A stretch of 64,000 bases of DNA, taken from Isoetes taiwanensis. Its lineage: Eukaryota; Streptophyta; Lycopodiopsida; Isoetales; Isoetaceae. Under the pieces are notes generated by a model. That model saw nothing but the letters and a program-made list of their open reading frames with translations, ran no database searches and was not told the DNA's origin. Each line of letters starts with the position of its first letter. Position 1 is the stretch's first letter. Location: the NCBI GenBank assembly GCA_021234155.1, contig JAJEKV010000035.1, forward strand, positions 5,222,224-5,286,223. Reading direction: 5' to 3'. Positions 35,231 to 45,775 of the stretch are shown here, one piece after another. The position numbers were made by a program, and so were the translations under genes.

Positions 35231-38026
35231 GGCTTATAGCAACATGCAAGGATTGGTTGGCATAGTGAGATAACAAAAATAAAAGAGTAAAAAATGCAAG
35301 GCCAAAAATGTTACTTTCACATACAAGGCCATAAGAGGATCTTCTTGCAGAGATAGATTCCCTATCAACATTGCTTGGAAATGCAGGAGCAGTTTATTAT
35401 TTAAAAACAACCTTGTTGAAAATAAACTACTTGAGTCGGACGTGGAAAGCCTTGACCTTAACACCAGCATAAGATGACTAAGTTGTGCCAAAAGCTCGAT
35501 GGTTAAATTTGATACTAAGCATGTGCAAACAAAAAAACATCACATAGAACCTAGAAGCAAGCATTCCATTTAAATTACCCAAATTTATGTATGCAACCAA
35601 GTATGTCAGAAACCTTGGCACTAAAGACACCGTGGATCAGTTGATCCGATATGATTTGGAATATTAATATACATCACAGACATGGCTGATTCCAAGTTAG
35701 TTTCCCACCAAGATGATATACATCACAGACATAGCTGATTCCAAGTTAGCTTCCCACCAAGATAAAGATCATGCAATACCCAGGGTATTTGAATATTCAC
35801 TTATATAAAGTGACACATGCTGTTGGTCACCGTAGGGTCTCGTCCCATCATCTTGAAATTGAAGCTGATCGTGCTACTAGACCTAAGGTCAATCGTTGAA
35901 GAGGATCTGCAAACTGTGCTATATGAACATAATTGAGTTGCAGGCCCAAAACAGTGTGTTTGGGTATAGGCATACCTGCTGCTGCATCATGTTTGAGGAC
36001 ATGATTGCCTGGTGCAACCACACTTGGTTGCTCAGTCCTTAGCAATCTCTGGCGATAACAACAAAATGGACATTCTAACTTGAACAAAATTGTACGTAAA
36101 AAAAAAATGCACCCACGATGAAAATATCTAACATTATAAAGTGCCCTACCCGGATGAATCACGGGGAGTATCAGCCCATGCTCAATCGCAAGATGTGTTC
36201 CGCGAGCGGGGTCCCGCTGAAGCTCAAGTCGTATTAAGGGAGTTCATCTTTGCATGGAACACCACAAACTGCTGCAAATGGGAGGGGATTACCTGCAGCA
36301 AAGCAGGGCATGTAATCGACCTTCTGCTAAAAACAAGATAGAACATGCTTAACCAAAGATAGATCATGTTTCACAAGGAAGCATATGCTGACAATGCAAT
36401 AATTTATTTATAAAAATACCTGCAATTCATCTGAGCTTATATGCCACAACACCATTATCACATTTATTTATAAAATGTGCACTGCCACTTATGTCTTACA
36501 TGCTCGGGGGTTCTCCTCGCCAATTTTGCATCTTTTGCATAACCATGTAAGTTAACCAAAGAGCAAATTGAAGAGTGCAGATTTGGAAATGAGTTATTAC
36601 CTGCCTTGGATGGGCAACAAACCAGACATGACAATCATGATGTTGGGCAAACCTCTTAATCTTTGTTAGTATCGATCGACGATTACGTTTACGTCACCGT
36701 AAGGGGATCACCAATTGATCCACTAAAAACCTCGGGAATGTTAAAAACAGGTTGGTTGTATTCTTCGGTTACTAGGACGCCGTGATCAAGTTCATTATAT
36801 GGGTCAACCACCAAACCCACGAATCCCATGCCTCAATATCTGCCGCTTTTAGCACGTTCCAAAATCCACTCCAATCAAGGAAGCTCTTCATCTTCGCACC
36901 TACATAACCCAAGTGAAATTGACATTAAAAAATGAGAAAATGGTACAAGAACTTTGACAACTCCCAACCTAATCAATACAAAGTTTGCAAAGCCCATAGA
37001 CAAGATACATCTTAAAAAACAAATTGTAGCAACAAAAGTAAAAGCTTTTGTTATGATCCTACCAGTCCTCAATGAAGACTGATCAGATTTTCTTGAAGGC
37101 TAACTATAAGCCGCATATGTTTGCATGGAAGGCTTTTACATTGCCGGCCGCATAAACCGGACCAGGACCTAAAGTGCACTTGCCACTTCCAACAAAAAAG
37201 CACTTACCGTAAGTGCGGACCAATAAGTCGCGAAGATAATCCCCACAACCTAGCCTATTTAACTATTGATGAATCATACCTTGTGGTTCCGCAAAGGTCC
37301 CTGAATAAACTTCCAAGCTGCTTTAAAATTCACCTCTGCCAAGCAGTGGCGTCAGAACTGATGAACAAGTGGACTAATACTGTGTTGGTGATGTGCGTTA
37401 AATGGCGGGCATGAAAAATCAAAGGTAGAAGGAATGTTTTGTAATAACCCCATGCACTGTAGCTTTGGGATCCGAAGTGGGCCAAGCTTTAAGCCCGTTT
37501 TCAGCACCAAACAGTCATAGAGTAGTCGCTTCAATCAAACACAAGTGCCTGAACAAATGATAACATGCACAATGAAGTATCAACTTCAAGCTTCATTTCT
37601 TCCTTTGATCCAATCACAATCATCCCCTGCAACCAAACTCCTAGCACTAGGCTAGCTGCCAAAAGCCCGTGTTGCACGAAATCAATTCGCCCAATAACAG
37701 ACTTCCAGCTGATTAAGGCCAAAGGCACAAGAAAGAGATACGACATGGGCAGAACAAAACCCTAAGTTGAAGGGTCTCGAGCCTTGCATGTAAAGCAATG
37801 AAAAAATATTTTTTGTTAGTATAGAACCTTAAATTATAAAAAATATATATTAAAATTTATGGATTCAACCATTGGAAAGTGTCACGAAAATTAAAGTGAG
37901 CGTATGTGCACTCTAGATGTACCAATTAGTACGTCTCATGGAATACTATCATCAAATCATATAAAAACCTTTGGAAAAAAAGTACAAAAATACAAAAACA
38001 ACCCCCTGTTATAATGCTAGATATTA
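35231..38026. other. Block unique to unit 1, mostly non-coding
   Basis: Apart from the LRR fragment at 36190-36341, no gene is recognised. 35655-35765 has a direct repeat of about 55 bp (GATATACATCACAGACAT). 37995-38026 carries the isolated SINE-type terminus ACCCCCTGTTATAATGCTAG at the block edge. Confidence 0.45.
36190..36341 (+). pseudogene. LRR receptor N-terminal cap (LRRNT) fragment
   Basis: The frame reads EAQVVLREFIFAWNTTNCCK then WEGITCSKAGHVIDLLLKTR. The pattern W-N-x-T-x-C-C-x-W-x-G-I-T-C followed by G-x-V-x-x-L-x-L is the conserved start of plant leucine-rich-repeat receptor-like proteins. No leucine-rich repeats, transmembrane segment or kinase follow before the stop at 36339. 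It is an isolated exon fragment, absent from unit 2. Confidence 0.7.
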
Positions 38027-38360
38027 GAATTACATTGTCTCCATGATATTGAGCAAAATGAAAAAAATCATGAGCAATAAACCATGTAAAATACAACATT
38101 TGCTATTGGTAATTTATTTCATGCATGCTCTACAAACCCTCATTAGTTGACAACTAATTACTTGATATGCTTTACATAAATCACAAACTTTGGAATATCA
38201 TAACGTCAAGGTGAACCTCATCTTCAAGGTCATGCCCATTTAAATGAAATGCGGAAACTACAATGAAGACTACAAGTGGTCATACCAAACTAAGGACCTC
38301 ATACTACTTCAATCTCATCACAAACATCCATTTAGAACTTCATTTACACTCATTATCAAT

Positions 38361-39006
38361 GAAAATGCATCTTCAACGAATATCAGTTGAAATGCATCAC
38401 AAATAAAATAATTAAGTTAAGTTAGCTGCACCTAATTTGTCTATGGAGAAGGCGATTGTGCTCACCGCCCTACGCATTACTTTGGCAACACTATAGGCAT
38501 TACAAAGTTTGCCCCCTTTTAATCCCCCCCACAAAAAATCATCCCTTACAAAGTTTCACTATTTTTTATTGCATGCATGCTCATCCTCCTAAGAATATCG
38601 ATTTGATGCTCGAGTCCGAGCTGCTATGATAGATTGTTTTGATACTAGACCATGTCTAGAAGGACTTTTGAATCTAACACGGATAAAGTAGGCTGGGGCA
38701 AATATTGGAGAGAATTAGAGAACAGAAAAAGAAAGAAATTTGTTTAGGGTTTTTTCGTATGAATTAAGCTTGTTATCCAAGTTTGGACTCAAAGATGTTC
38801 AAATTAAGTGGTACTAGTTATGGTGCCCGACGTTGCAGGGCTTTAGTACAATTTGAAAGGGTGGTTGTTTGTTTGCTAGGTAGAATAAGGAATATGGCAA
38901 TTTTGTGGACATGAATGTGAGTGCGAGTGTGGGTGTGACTGTGAGTGTGAGTGTGAGGGAGATTACTGTATGCTTTGAGTTGAAAATATCAATTGTGAAT
39001 CTATTC

Positions 39007-39068
<62 letters not shown>

Positions 39069-39467
39069 GTAGATAGGTAGATAGGTAGATAGGTAGATAG
39101 GTACGATGAAGCTTACAAACCATGAAGCTCTCAATGTATAGTGCTCTTTGTATTTAATGCATTCTGCTATTCAATATAGCAAGTTTATAGAGATGTGCCA
39201 GATTTACAATACTTGGATTTTTCAATACAATATCACAAACCATTCTCATTTCTTGCTAAGATGGAGCATAGTTATTGCTTGTCATAAGTATCTTGTTCAT
39301 TTGAGTTATTAGGACGAATGTTTTGAGTGTCTTATCAGGTTCGTCGGAAATAAGTCCAGCTTATATGATTTTCGAAGCGGAAAAATCTTATCCCTTTTTA
39401 ACAACTTGATTGCCAAAGTAGAAATGTTTTGTGTAGTCTGCCCTGGCAACATGTGGAAATTAGCAAT
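38361..39467. other. Block missing from unit 2, with (GATA)n microsatellite
   Basis: No gene. 39008-39100 is GATA repeat passing into GGTAGATA variants. 38905-38955 is a GTGAGT-type repeat. The block is bordered by CAAT on both sides (38357-38360 and 39464-39467), and a single CAAT remains at the unit 2 junction (49751-49754). Confidence 0.8.
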
Positions 39468-39699
39468 CCAGTAATAAGTAATATCATCATTTTGTTAGTG
39501 GCAGGAATTTCATGCTTTGAATAATTGTGAAAGTGAGATTCAAAGGACATCAAGCCCTGCACATAGAAGAATGGCTATTCACAATGAAGCAATTATTGAT
39601 GAAGAGACTACAATTGATGCCAACCCACTTAGGGAGTAGATGCGATGTTTATCTCCTCTTTTGTAAGGTGGATAGTAGGAAAACTCCACATTGTCATAG

Positions 39700-39939
39700 C
39701 TAATTCTTTAGTAATAGTAACTTCCATCGCACCGCATTTCTTATTCTCACTAAGACTTGAACCTTGTCATGGAGATGGGCATAGATGATGAAAGTTCGAC
39801 ACATATAAGGAGGTCCAAATCCCCGCAACAAAACGAGACTTGGAATGTTTAATGGCCCTGCAACTCCAAAGGCAAAACTGTTGTATAAATGTGAGCAGTT
39901 CCTATTCATTTTAAGCTTACCACACATTGTGTTTTGCAA
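39700..39939 (-). CDS. Hypothetical open frame, unit 1 copy
   Basis: 79 codons (LNIPSLVLLRGFGPPYMCRT, FIIYAHLHDKVQVLVRIRNA). No family recognised. The unit 2 copy at 49987-50226 differs by one residue in the part compared. It could be part of an old transposon or chance. Confidence 0.2.
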   Translation of the reverse strand: MQNTMCGKLKMNRNCSHLYNSFAFGVAGPLNIPSLVLLRGFGPPYMCRTFIIYAHLHDKVQVLVRIRNAVRWKLLLLKN

Positions 39940-40138
39940 TACATTATTGTGCAGTCACAGTGTTTGTCTTGAAAGTGGCTTACTTTTGGTAATTATAATG
40001 TCATGTTGTTTATGTGAAACCTCGACCTTGGCATAAATTGTGAGTAGCTAGAGGTTCTATTAGGCGCCATCTTTTTCATGAGCAAGTTTTCAATGCAACT
40101 TGGATTTGAACTGTTGGAGGGTAAAGGCTGGAGGCTCA

Positions 40139-40429
40139 TTAGAACTGAAAAAGCCTTTGTAAGTTCAGTTTTGTTTGCAAAAAAACAATCTTATACACAT
40201 TTGGAGTTTCGCATGTATAAGCTTGCAGCACATTGACCCACTCTTCATTTTCAAGTGTCTTCATGCTTTGTTGCTGTGTTTTTTGTAGAATAAAAGTGGA
40301 CTGGCACTCTTTTCTATAGATTTGCCTGAGTTGAAAGGCCATGAGAGTGGCCATTATTCTAAAATCATGCATACCAACATCTGTATCTTCTTGTAAGCAT
40401 GCAAGCAAATCGCCCGTTAGATGAGGCAC
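40139..40429 (-). CDS. Hypothetical open frame, unit 1 copy
   Basis: 96 codons (HLTGDLLACLQEDTDVGMHD, FRIMATLMAFQLRQIYRKEC). The frame stays open a little further upstream (HIRWHAHNFIERFV) before meeting stops. The unit 2 copy at 50426-50713 has an in-frame 3-bp loss (EDTDVGMHD to EGTDGMHD) plus single substitutions. Family unknown. Confidence 0.25.
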   Translation of the reverse strand: MPHLTGDLLACLQEDTDVGMHDFRIMATLMAFQLRQIYRKECQSTFILQKTQQQSMKTLENEEWVNVLQAYTCETPNVYKIVFLQTKLNLQRLFQF

Positions 40430-41234
40430 AAATCTTTCTATAAAATTATGGGCATGCCATCTTATATGGTTCAGAAGCTCAGAAGGAATTACAATAAAGC
40501 TTTAAAATCGTCGAGAGAATAGGACTTGAGCTTTCCCTGGAAAATTTTCAATGAGTCTATTGAGCTTCAAATTGCCCTTCCCTCCTCCCGTAGATCTCGA
40601 GCTTCTCTCGTTGCTCAAATCTTTATTGGAGCTATGTGATTTGTTATCACCTTGTCTGGGTGAGCTTTTCTAGTCTGCAAAATATGGGCTTAGTAGGAGT
40701 TGTTATATTTAGGGGTAGCGTTGTTGATGTGCCCAACATGCCAAGCATGAGAAGTTGTGCATATCAAGGCAGACTTCTTAGATTAACCTTTGATTTCTAA
40801 TTAGTAAATGTTCTAGTGGGGCCTTTTTTTTCCTAATACCTTGGGTTAGTGTTCTATTCTAAGAAGATATTGTATTATTGAAAATATTATGAATTTGTCA
40901 AACAACGTTTAATCCATTATTGAAAATATTCCGTCCTAATCTATGAATTTGTCACACAACTATTATTCCAATGACATCCAACTTCATATGTCAATTTCAT
41001 ATGACAAAGTCAATTATTAAATGTGTCACCATGTTTTCTACTCCAGATACACTTGCCTTCACTTGTCAAAGGCAAATAGCAAACGTAGAGGGAAACTAGG
41101 AATGCTATTCGTTGCTTTGCAGAAGTATGCAAGTCAATCTCATATTTTAATATCGACGTATATATAACTGCAATAATCTTGCAACAATCAAATTTGGTAT
41201 TTTTGTAACATATGATTTATTAAGGTTAATAGGT

Positions 41235-41264
41235 GGTATTCGTATACCAAACCGTATGAATACC
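41235..41264. other. Inverted repeat at the left side of the Rep-bearing segment
   Basis: GGTATTCGTA (41235-41244) pairs with TATGAATACC (41255-41264) with one G-T wobble and a 10-nt loop. It is followed by GAGGGTTCTAACGCCTC (41273-41289), which can form a short T-arm-like hairpin. Confidence 0.6.
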
Positions 41265-41639
41265 CGAAAGACGAGGGTTCTAACGCCTCTGAGATCCATT
41301 TTTTTCCCTAGGTCGGGGGGAGGCGCGTCCTTCCCGGGCGCTCCAGCACTTGGCGCTGCTTGCTAAATCGGGAGGATGGGCGGGGAAAGGGATCGGCATG
41401 TTGGGTTATCTTCCTGCGAGGGCTTACAGTTTCGATTTCGTCTTCCTGCAGGTGAGTTAGCGCCTGGTCTGTGTGTTTTACCTCTTTCGGTTCTGTTGCT
41501 TGAGATGTCTTTAAGAAGGGAGGCCAGGAGGGCAAGGGCTGGGCATGCAAATCTTCCATCCGGTTCGGCGGCCTCTATGGCACGCTCATCTCACCTGAGG
41601 CTAGATTCTATCCCTTTGCGGATACTAGCCCGAGAAATG

Positions 41640-42500
41640 GGATTCAATTGATGTTTACATTACTTTAGGCCTTTCACGGACAAGATGTTCCCAAATCTTT
41701 CTATGATGCCCTTGTCGATTTTGTGACTCCAAATGTCTAGCGAGGCGAGCCTTGGAAAGGGGCTCCTCGGTGATCACTTACATGTTCGGGGGTGTTTTGA
41801 GAGGTCGATTGAAAGTCCTAAGGCCTTGAATGATGCTATCAAAAAGACTTCAATCGGTCTCCCAAGCTTCTTTGGCGTGGTGTTGGTCTGCAAAGCTTTG
41901 AAAAATAATAGGCTGCATTGTTTTGAGGGAATGGTAGGATATTGTATGAAAGATTTTGGAAAAGTTCACTATAGTTGTCATATGCACAATATCTCTGAAT
42001 CTATGATTGAAAAAGGTAAGGATCTTTATTTAAGGTGGGGTGCAGGTGATACTAAAGGGTTGTGTGTCTTGGATAATAGGAATCTTTTAAATAAGGCATG
42101 CCATTACGTGATGTATCATGGGAGTCGACCTTTACTTTGTGCAGGATGTTGAGGTCTGGAAAATACACATTAAGTAGTTCTTGGATTATTCCTCATAATT
42201 CTGCCCATGTGAATGAACACAGAGTGCGGGCAGCATGGAGAGTGTTGCTTAATCCTGCTGGCTGCCTGCCTTCTGACATAAGAACTATTATCTTTGGTTA
42301 TCCTTCAGGGTTTGTTCCTGTTGAGAGGAATGGGCCTGGTAGAAGGCGCTATTGGGATGATGCCATTCCAGCAGACGAACAGGACTCAAACTTTGAGGAT
42401 CTGCATGAGAGAACCTTTAGCTCTGAGGCGGATATCCCTGATGTTGGTGCAGACTATATCCCTGTGTACACAGGGGACCACACCATGGCAGTGGGTTGAT
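41640..42500 (+). pseudogene. HUH-endonuclease Rep-like gene (replitron/CRESS type), frameshifted
   Basis: In the frame from 41733, residues 14-23 read DHLHVRGCFE. HLH at 41775-41783 matches the HUH (motif II) metal site of Rep proteins. Residues 66-74 read GMVGYCMKD, which matches motif III with catalytic Tyr (41940-41942) and Lys three positions on. Between them is SPKALNDAIKKTSIGLPSFF. The frame ends at 42150, and the protein continues in another frame from about 42135 (RMLRSGKYTLSSSWIIPHNS, HVNEHRVRAAWRVLLNP). Upstream, DSIDVYITLGLS at 41641 may be motif I in a third frame. At least two frameshifts and stops make it inactive. HUH enzymes nick single strands and become covalently joined to DNA through the tyrosine. 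The local sequence is GC-richer than its surroundings. No helicase domain is seen. Confidence 0.6.
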
Positions 42501-42609
42501 TTCTTTCATGTGGTTCCTTCTTGTACAGTGTATAGTCTTTTGTATTTATCTGCTGTTGTATTTCTCTGGTTTATGGTTGGTACAGATTTGTGCAGGGTCT
42601 TCTTGAGAA

Positions 42610-43143
42610 ATGGATGGAAATGGCGACACCATGGATGAGACCCCACCTGTGGTTGTTAGTATTGGTCCTGATATCATCAGTTCTACCATTGATGATTCTC
42701 ATCCAAACCCGCATGCTTATCCTCCTGAAAGTGAGGAAGTCTTTACTGCTGAGGAATTTGTGACTAGCATTGTGCAGGTTGGTACGGAGGCGCACAGGAT
42801 TGCAGCCTCATTGAGGATCCTGAGAAGGCAGATAGGAAGCTTCTATGTTGCTATAAATTCTGCCTTATCTGCTGTGCAATGGGACCGTCTTGGTGTGCCG
42901 GAATCAGAGCTGCATGTGTTGCGCTCACACATGAGCTTGGCAAGGGCTCTCCTGACACAGGAGATACGCCCGGCTTCGATCATCCATCGCATGCTAGCTC
43001 TGGGCCGACCAGGAATTGAGAAGCTTTGTGTTGAACTTGCATCTGGTTATCTGGTTATGTGTGATGAACTTATATGTTGTTGTGATCTGAACTATTTCTG
43101 CCATGTGGCTTCTGTATGCTGGTATTTCAATGTAAATATTTGA
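42610..43143 (+). CDS. Unidentified 177-codon open frame beside the Rep-like gene
   Basis: Opens MDGNGDTMDETPPVVVSIGP, then an acidic/proline-rich stretch and a helical body (EEFVTSIVQVGTEAHRIAAS, LRILRRQIGSFYVAINSALS, RSHMSLARALLTQEIRPASI). The first ~155 codons lack stops and have the same GC-rich character as the Rep-like gene 110 bp upstream; the last part (CCCDLNYFCHVASVCWYFNV) looks like read-through. It is a candidate second protein of the same mobile element. Family unknown. Confidence 0.4.
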   Translation: MDGNGDTMDETPPVVVSIGPDIISSTIDDSHPNPHAYPPESEEVFTAEEFVTSIVQVGTEAHRIAASLRILRRQIGSFYVAINSALSAVQWDRLGVPESELHVLRSHMSLARALLTQEIRPASIIHRMLALGRPGIEKLCVELASGYLVMCDELICCCDLNYFCHVASVCWYFNVNI

Positions 43144-43225
43144 CATTTGTTTGCTTGATAATTGGACACCTGTTTCCTGTTTATATTTCTGACAGTGTTT
43201 ATTCCAGTGGGGCATTGGCCCCCTT

Positions 43226-43262
43226 GCATAAGGGAGCTCCATTAGTTGGAGCTCTCTTATGC
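43226..43262. other. Strong hairpin, 16-bp stem
   Basis: GCATAAGGGAGCTCCA (43226-43241) pairs with TGGAGCTCTCTTATGC (43247-43262) with one wobble. The loop is TTAGT. It lies about 80 bp after the second open frame. Confidence 0.9.
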
Positions 43263-43266
43263 TCGG

Positions 43267-43309
43267 CTGAGCTGTGGTTACTTGCTGGGGTTCGATTCCC
43301 CAGGCTCAG
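43267..43309 (+). other. tRNA-like T-arm plus acceptor-like stem
   Basis: CTGGGG-TTCGATT-CCCCAG (43285-43303) is a canonical T-arm with the TTCGA loop. It is enclosed by CTGAGC (43267-43272) pairing with GCTCAG (43304-43309). The D-arm and anticodon arm are absent, so it is not a tRNA gene. It directly follows the 16-bp hairpin. Confidence 0.75.
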
Positions 43310-43319
43310 GCCTGATATT

Positions 43320-43856
43320 TGATCTGCAGGTATAACAGTATTCTTTGGAGAATACGCCATGGTTTTATTTATAGTTGCATGTATTTTTGTTCAAGTCAAA
43401 CAAGCCAGGTATGACTTGTAAAGGACTTGAAATGGAGGGCAGGGATGCTCTTAGAGAGCATCTTGACTTTTGGACCATTGTCTTTTTTTTTTAAATGGCT
43501 GTCATCTGACGGCCCAAAATCCATAATCCATAATAGTAACAATGCCCATCAATGGTTTGGTTGATCTTTTGGGAGAGAATGTCTTATTCCTAGATAATGT
43601 CGTTAGTTGAATGCTTTGAATCATTAGATATGAAGGCATTTATTGTTGGAATAGGGACATTGTGTTTACCAAGCTGTAACAACTCGAAATTGAAAAGTAA
43701 CTGCAAACATGATGTTTGCAATGCATGAATATAAAGACTTTGAATGAAGGATTTATTATTTCTGGATAGAAAATATAACGAATATACAACATGAGTTTGA
43801 TACTGGCCCTCATAGCTCACTGATTCCAGATTACCCTGCACAAAGTTTGTGGTTAG
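43320..43856. other. Spacer after the Rep-bearing segment
   Basis: AT-rich, with no recognisable gene or repeat partner in the window. It ends where the sequence shared with unit 2 resumes (43857). Confidence 0.4.
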
Positions 43857-44530
43857 ACTATGGGCAAATTTTTGTGGGGACAAACATTGAAACAATAGAC
43901 AATACATAATGCAACAACAATAGACTCTTCAACTACTTACCGGTTTTACATGATCAGCAACTGTAGCGCCCATGCTCTCATTCAAAAGTATTTGTGGTGC
44001 AGGTTGCACTTTAATGCTGAAATGTCCAAGGTCCCGGCAATGGAACCAAAAATGTTAAAGAGGATTTCCCTCCCTTTAACACAAAACTCTTAGAAACCTT
44101 GGACCTTGGCCCTTCATTGAGGCAAATAAGAGAGTAATAATAATGAGCTATTTCCTTTTGCTTTACCATGTTACCGCACTGCATCAAATTGGTTTTTGGT
44201 CTTATCAGTCTGAAAATTGACTAAAACTTCTATCTGCAGCTGAAGTTCCGCTATACAGAAGCATACAAAACAGTAAAGCTCCAGGCAATATGAATGTAAA
44301 GCTCAAGGACAATCATGACTTGCTAGTAAATGTCCAAATAATTTACTCTCTATCTATCTGATATTTGAAACTATAGTGGCTTCACAGTTGAAGATATCAA
44401 GCTTATTATGAGAAGCATCCAATGTTTTGACATTTCCCCGATAAAATGAGGTGAAAGTGCCTGTTACAAATTTCCAGAAAAATTTCAAATCGGTTAATAG
44501 AGACAAGATTAAGCCTAGATAATTTTGGAC

Positions 44531-45284
44531 GATACGATTCATGCATATTTGGGAAGTTGCAATAACATAGAATCATAGAATCCACAATGAAATAATAGAG
44601 CACCAGACTAAAGAAATTTTATTCATGCACAATTGATATAGCAACACCATTAACCACCCAACCGGATCCACTGGGTTATGGCAAAACACAAGTGCTATGG
44701 CAAATAAAAGGCTCTGGCATCTATCTTATTGGCTTTCCAGACTAATCTAGCTACTCCAAGTAGCCACACATCATAAAAACAATTTCAAATCTGTGAAGTC
44801 GCTATGGCAGTGATCTGTGACCTCTTGTCACACTTTTCAACCATTACTCCCTCATACGAATGAACTAGGATATGTGCCGCTCCAATTCGGAAACTAGACT
44901 CCGAGCCGGTTCCAAAGAGGTAAAGGTCGCTTCAATCGGAGCTCTGGTTGCAGAGATATGGCCAACTGAAGTTTCGGTTCTATTTATAGAGCTCTCTGCG
45001 ACTTTAGCCTTTTTTAGCATGCAGTTGCCTTTTTCTCAAAATATCTCATTGCCTTTAATTAGATTATATGACTTATCATATGGATATTATCTATGATCTT
45101 TTTCTCAACCAATAACCATCCCAATGATAGTGCCTCGACCCCTTCCATAAAGTTCAATGGTGCTATGTTATCCTATGCCCCTTTATACTATTAGGTGACC
45201 TTAGGAATAACATTTACATAGTATTTGCCATAATTCCAATAACCCATTCGTCGTGGACCACTCCTCCGTGCTTGCTCCATATCA
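44531..45284 (-). mobile_element. Solo LTR of the non-autonomous LTR element
   Basis: Matches the LTRs at 29898-30656 and 31911-32631. Its left part keeps the 'gttgcaataacatagaatcatagaat' segment and 'aacacaagtgctatgg' found only in the left LTR. Its right part has AAGAGGTAAAGGTC found only in the right LTR. A left/right hybrid is the expected product of LTR-LTR recombination. The right flank AATATACAG equals the flank of the full element. The left flank does not, because the duplication junction falls at base 2 of the LTR. Confidence 0.85.
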
Positions 45285-45292
45285 AATATACA

Positions 45293-45775
45293 GTTGGAAC
45301 CCCCTGTTATTGTGCTAGATATTCCAAATGAGGTGCACTCTGGACTACCACAGCTGTCAGATCTGTCGATCCTATGGTCCAGATCATACGTTGGAGCCTC
45401 TGATACCTCTCGTTTCGCTTATGATTATTTATGATTGGGGGCGCCTATGATTTTGAAATATAAAATACGTGTTTGCCTAAGGTTTTGATGGAATATTGAG
45501 CCTCTATATGACTTTGCCTAAGATTTTAGAACATGAAATACGGGGGCTCGAACCTCTGCCAAAATAGCTCAATGTCTTAATAAAACTACTTTGATCAATA
45601 TAACCAGTAAGCTAACGTAATTATTTTTTTATCTTAAATCTGTGTCTTTTTTTTTTTATAACAACCCATTAAATTGTTTTGGGGATATGGTCTATGGTTT
45701 CAGAAATTGTTATTTTTACATCCATGTCAAATCTCCCTGGAACCCCCTGTTATTGTGCTACATATTCGATTATTT
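45293..45775 (-). mobile_element. tRNA-like SINE copy (duplicate of 32640-33120)
   Basis: Same structure and flanks as 32640-33120, with only scattered substitutions. It was copied as part of the tandem duplication, not by a new insertion. Confidence 0.8.

Larger units (their letters stand above)
29899..44530. repeat. Large tandem duplication, unit 1
   Basis: The order LTR, SINE, 33120-34300, 34301-34577, 38027-38360, 39468-40760, 43857-44530 recurs in unit 2 (44531-51766). In the open frames I compared, only about one base in 220-240 differs, so the duplication is fairly recent. Unit 1 has lost the HMA-containing block (46957-49152 of unit 2) at 34300/34301. It carries 34578-38026, 38361-39467 and 40761-43856, which unit 2 lacks. 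Confidence 0.9.

Noticed and set aside
35234-35491. 85-codon minus-strand frame
   Set aside because: No family signature and no duplicate to test conservation; it reads like chance coding.
37121-37414. 97-codon frame with several Cys/His residues
   Set aside because: The Cys/His spacing does not fit a known zinc finger, and the block is an isolated piece absent from unit 2.
38814-39134. Open frame rich in Tyr-Leu-Ser-Ile
   Set aside because: It is a reading of the (GATA)n microsatellite.
43226-43320. A complete tRNA gene
   Set aside because: Only a T-arm and an acceptor-like stem are present. There is no D-arm, anticodon arm or A box.
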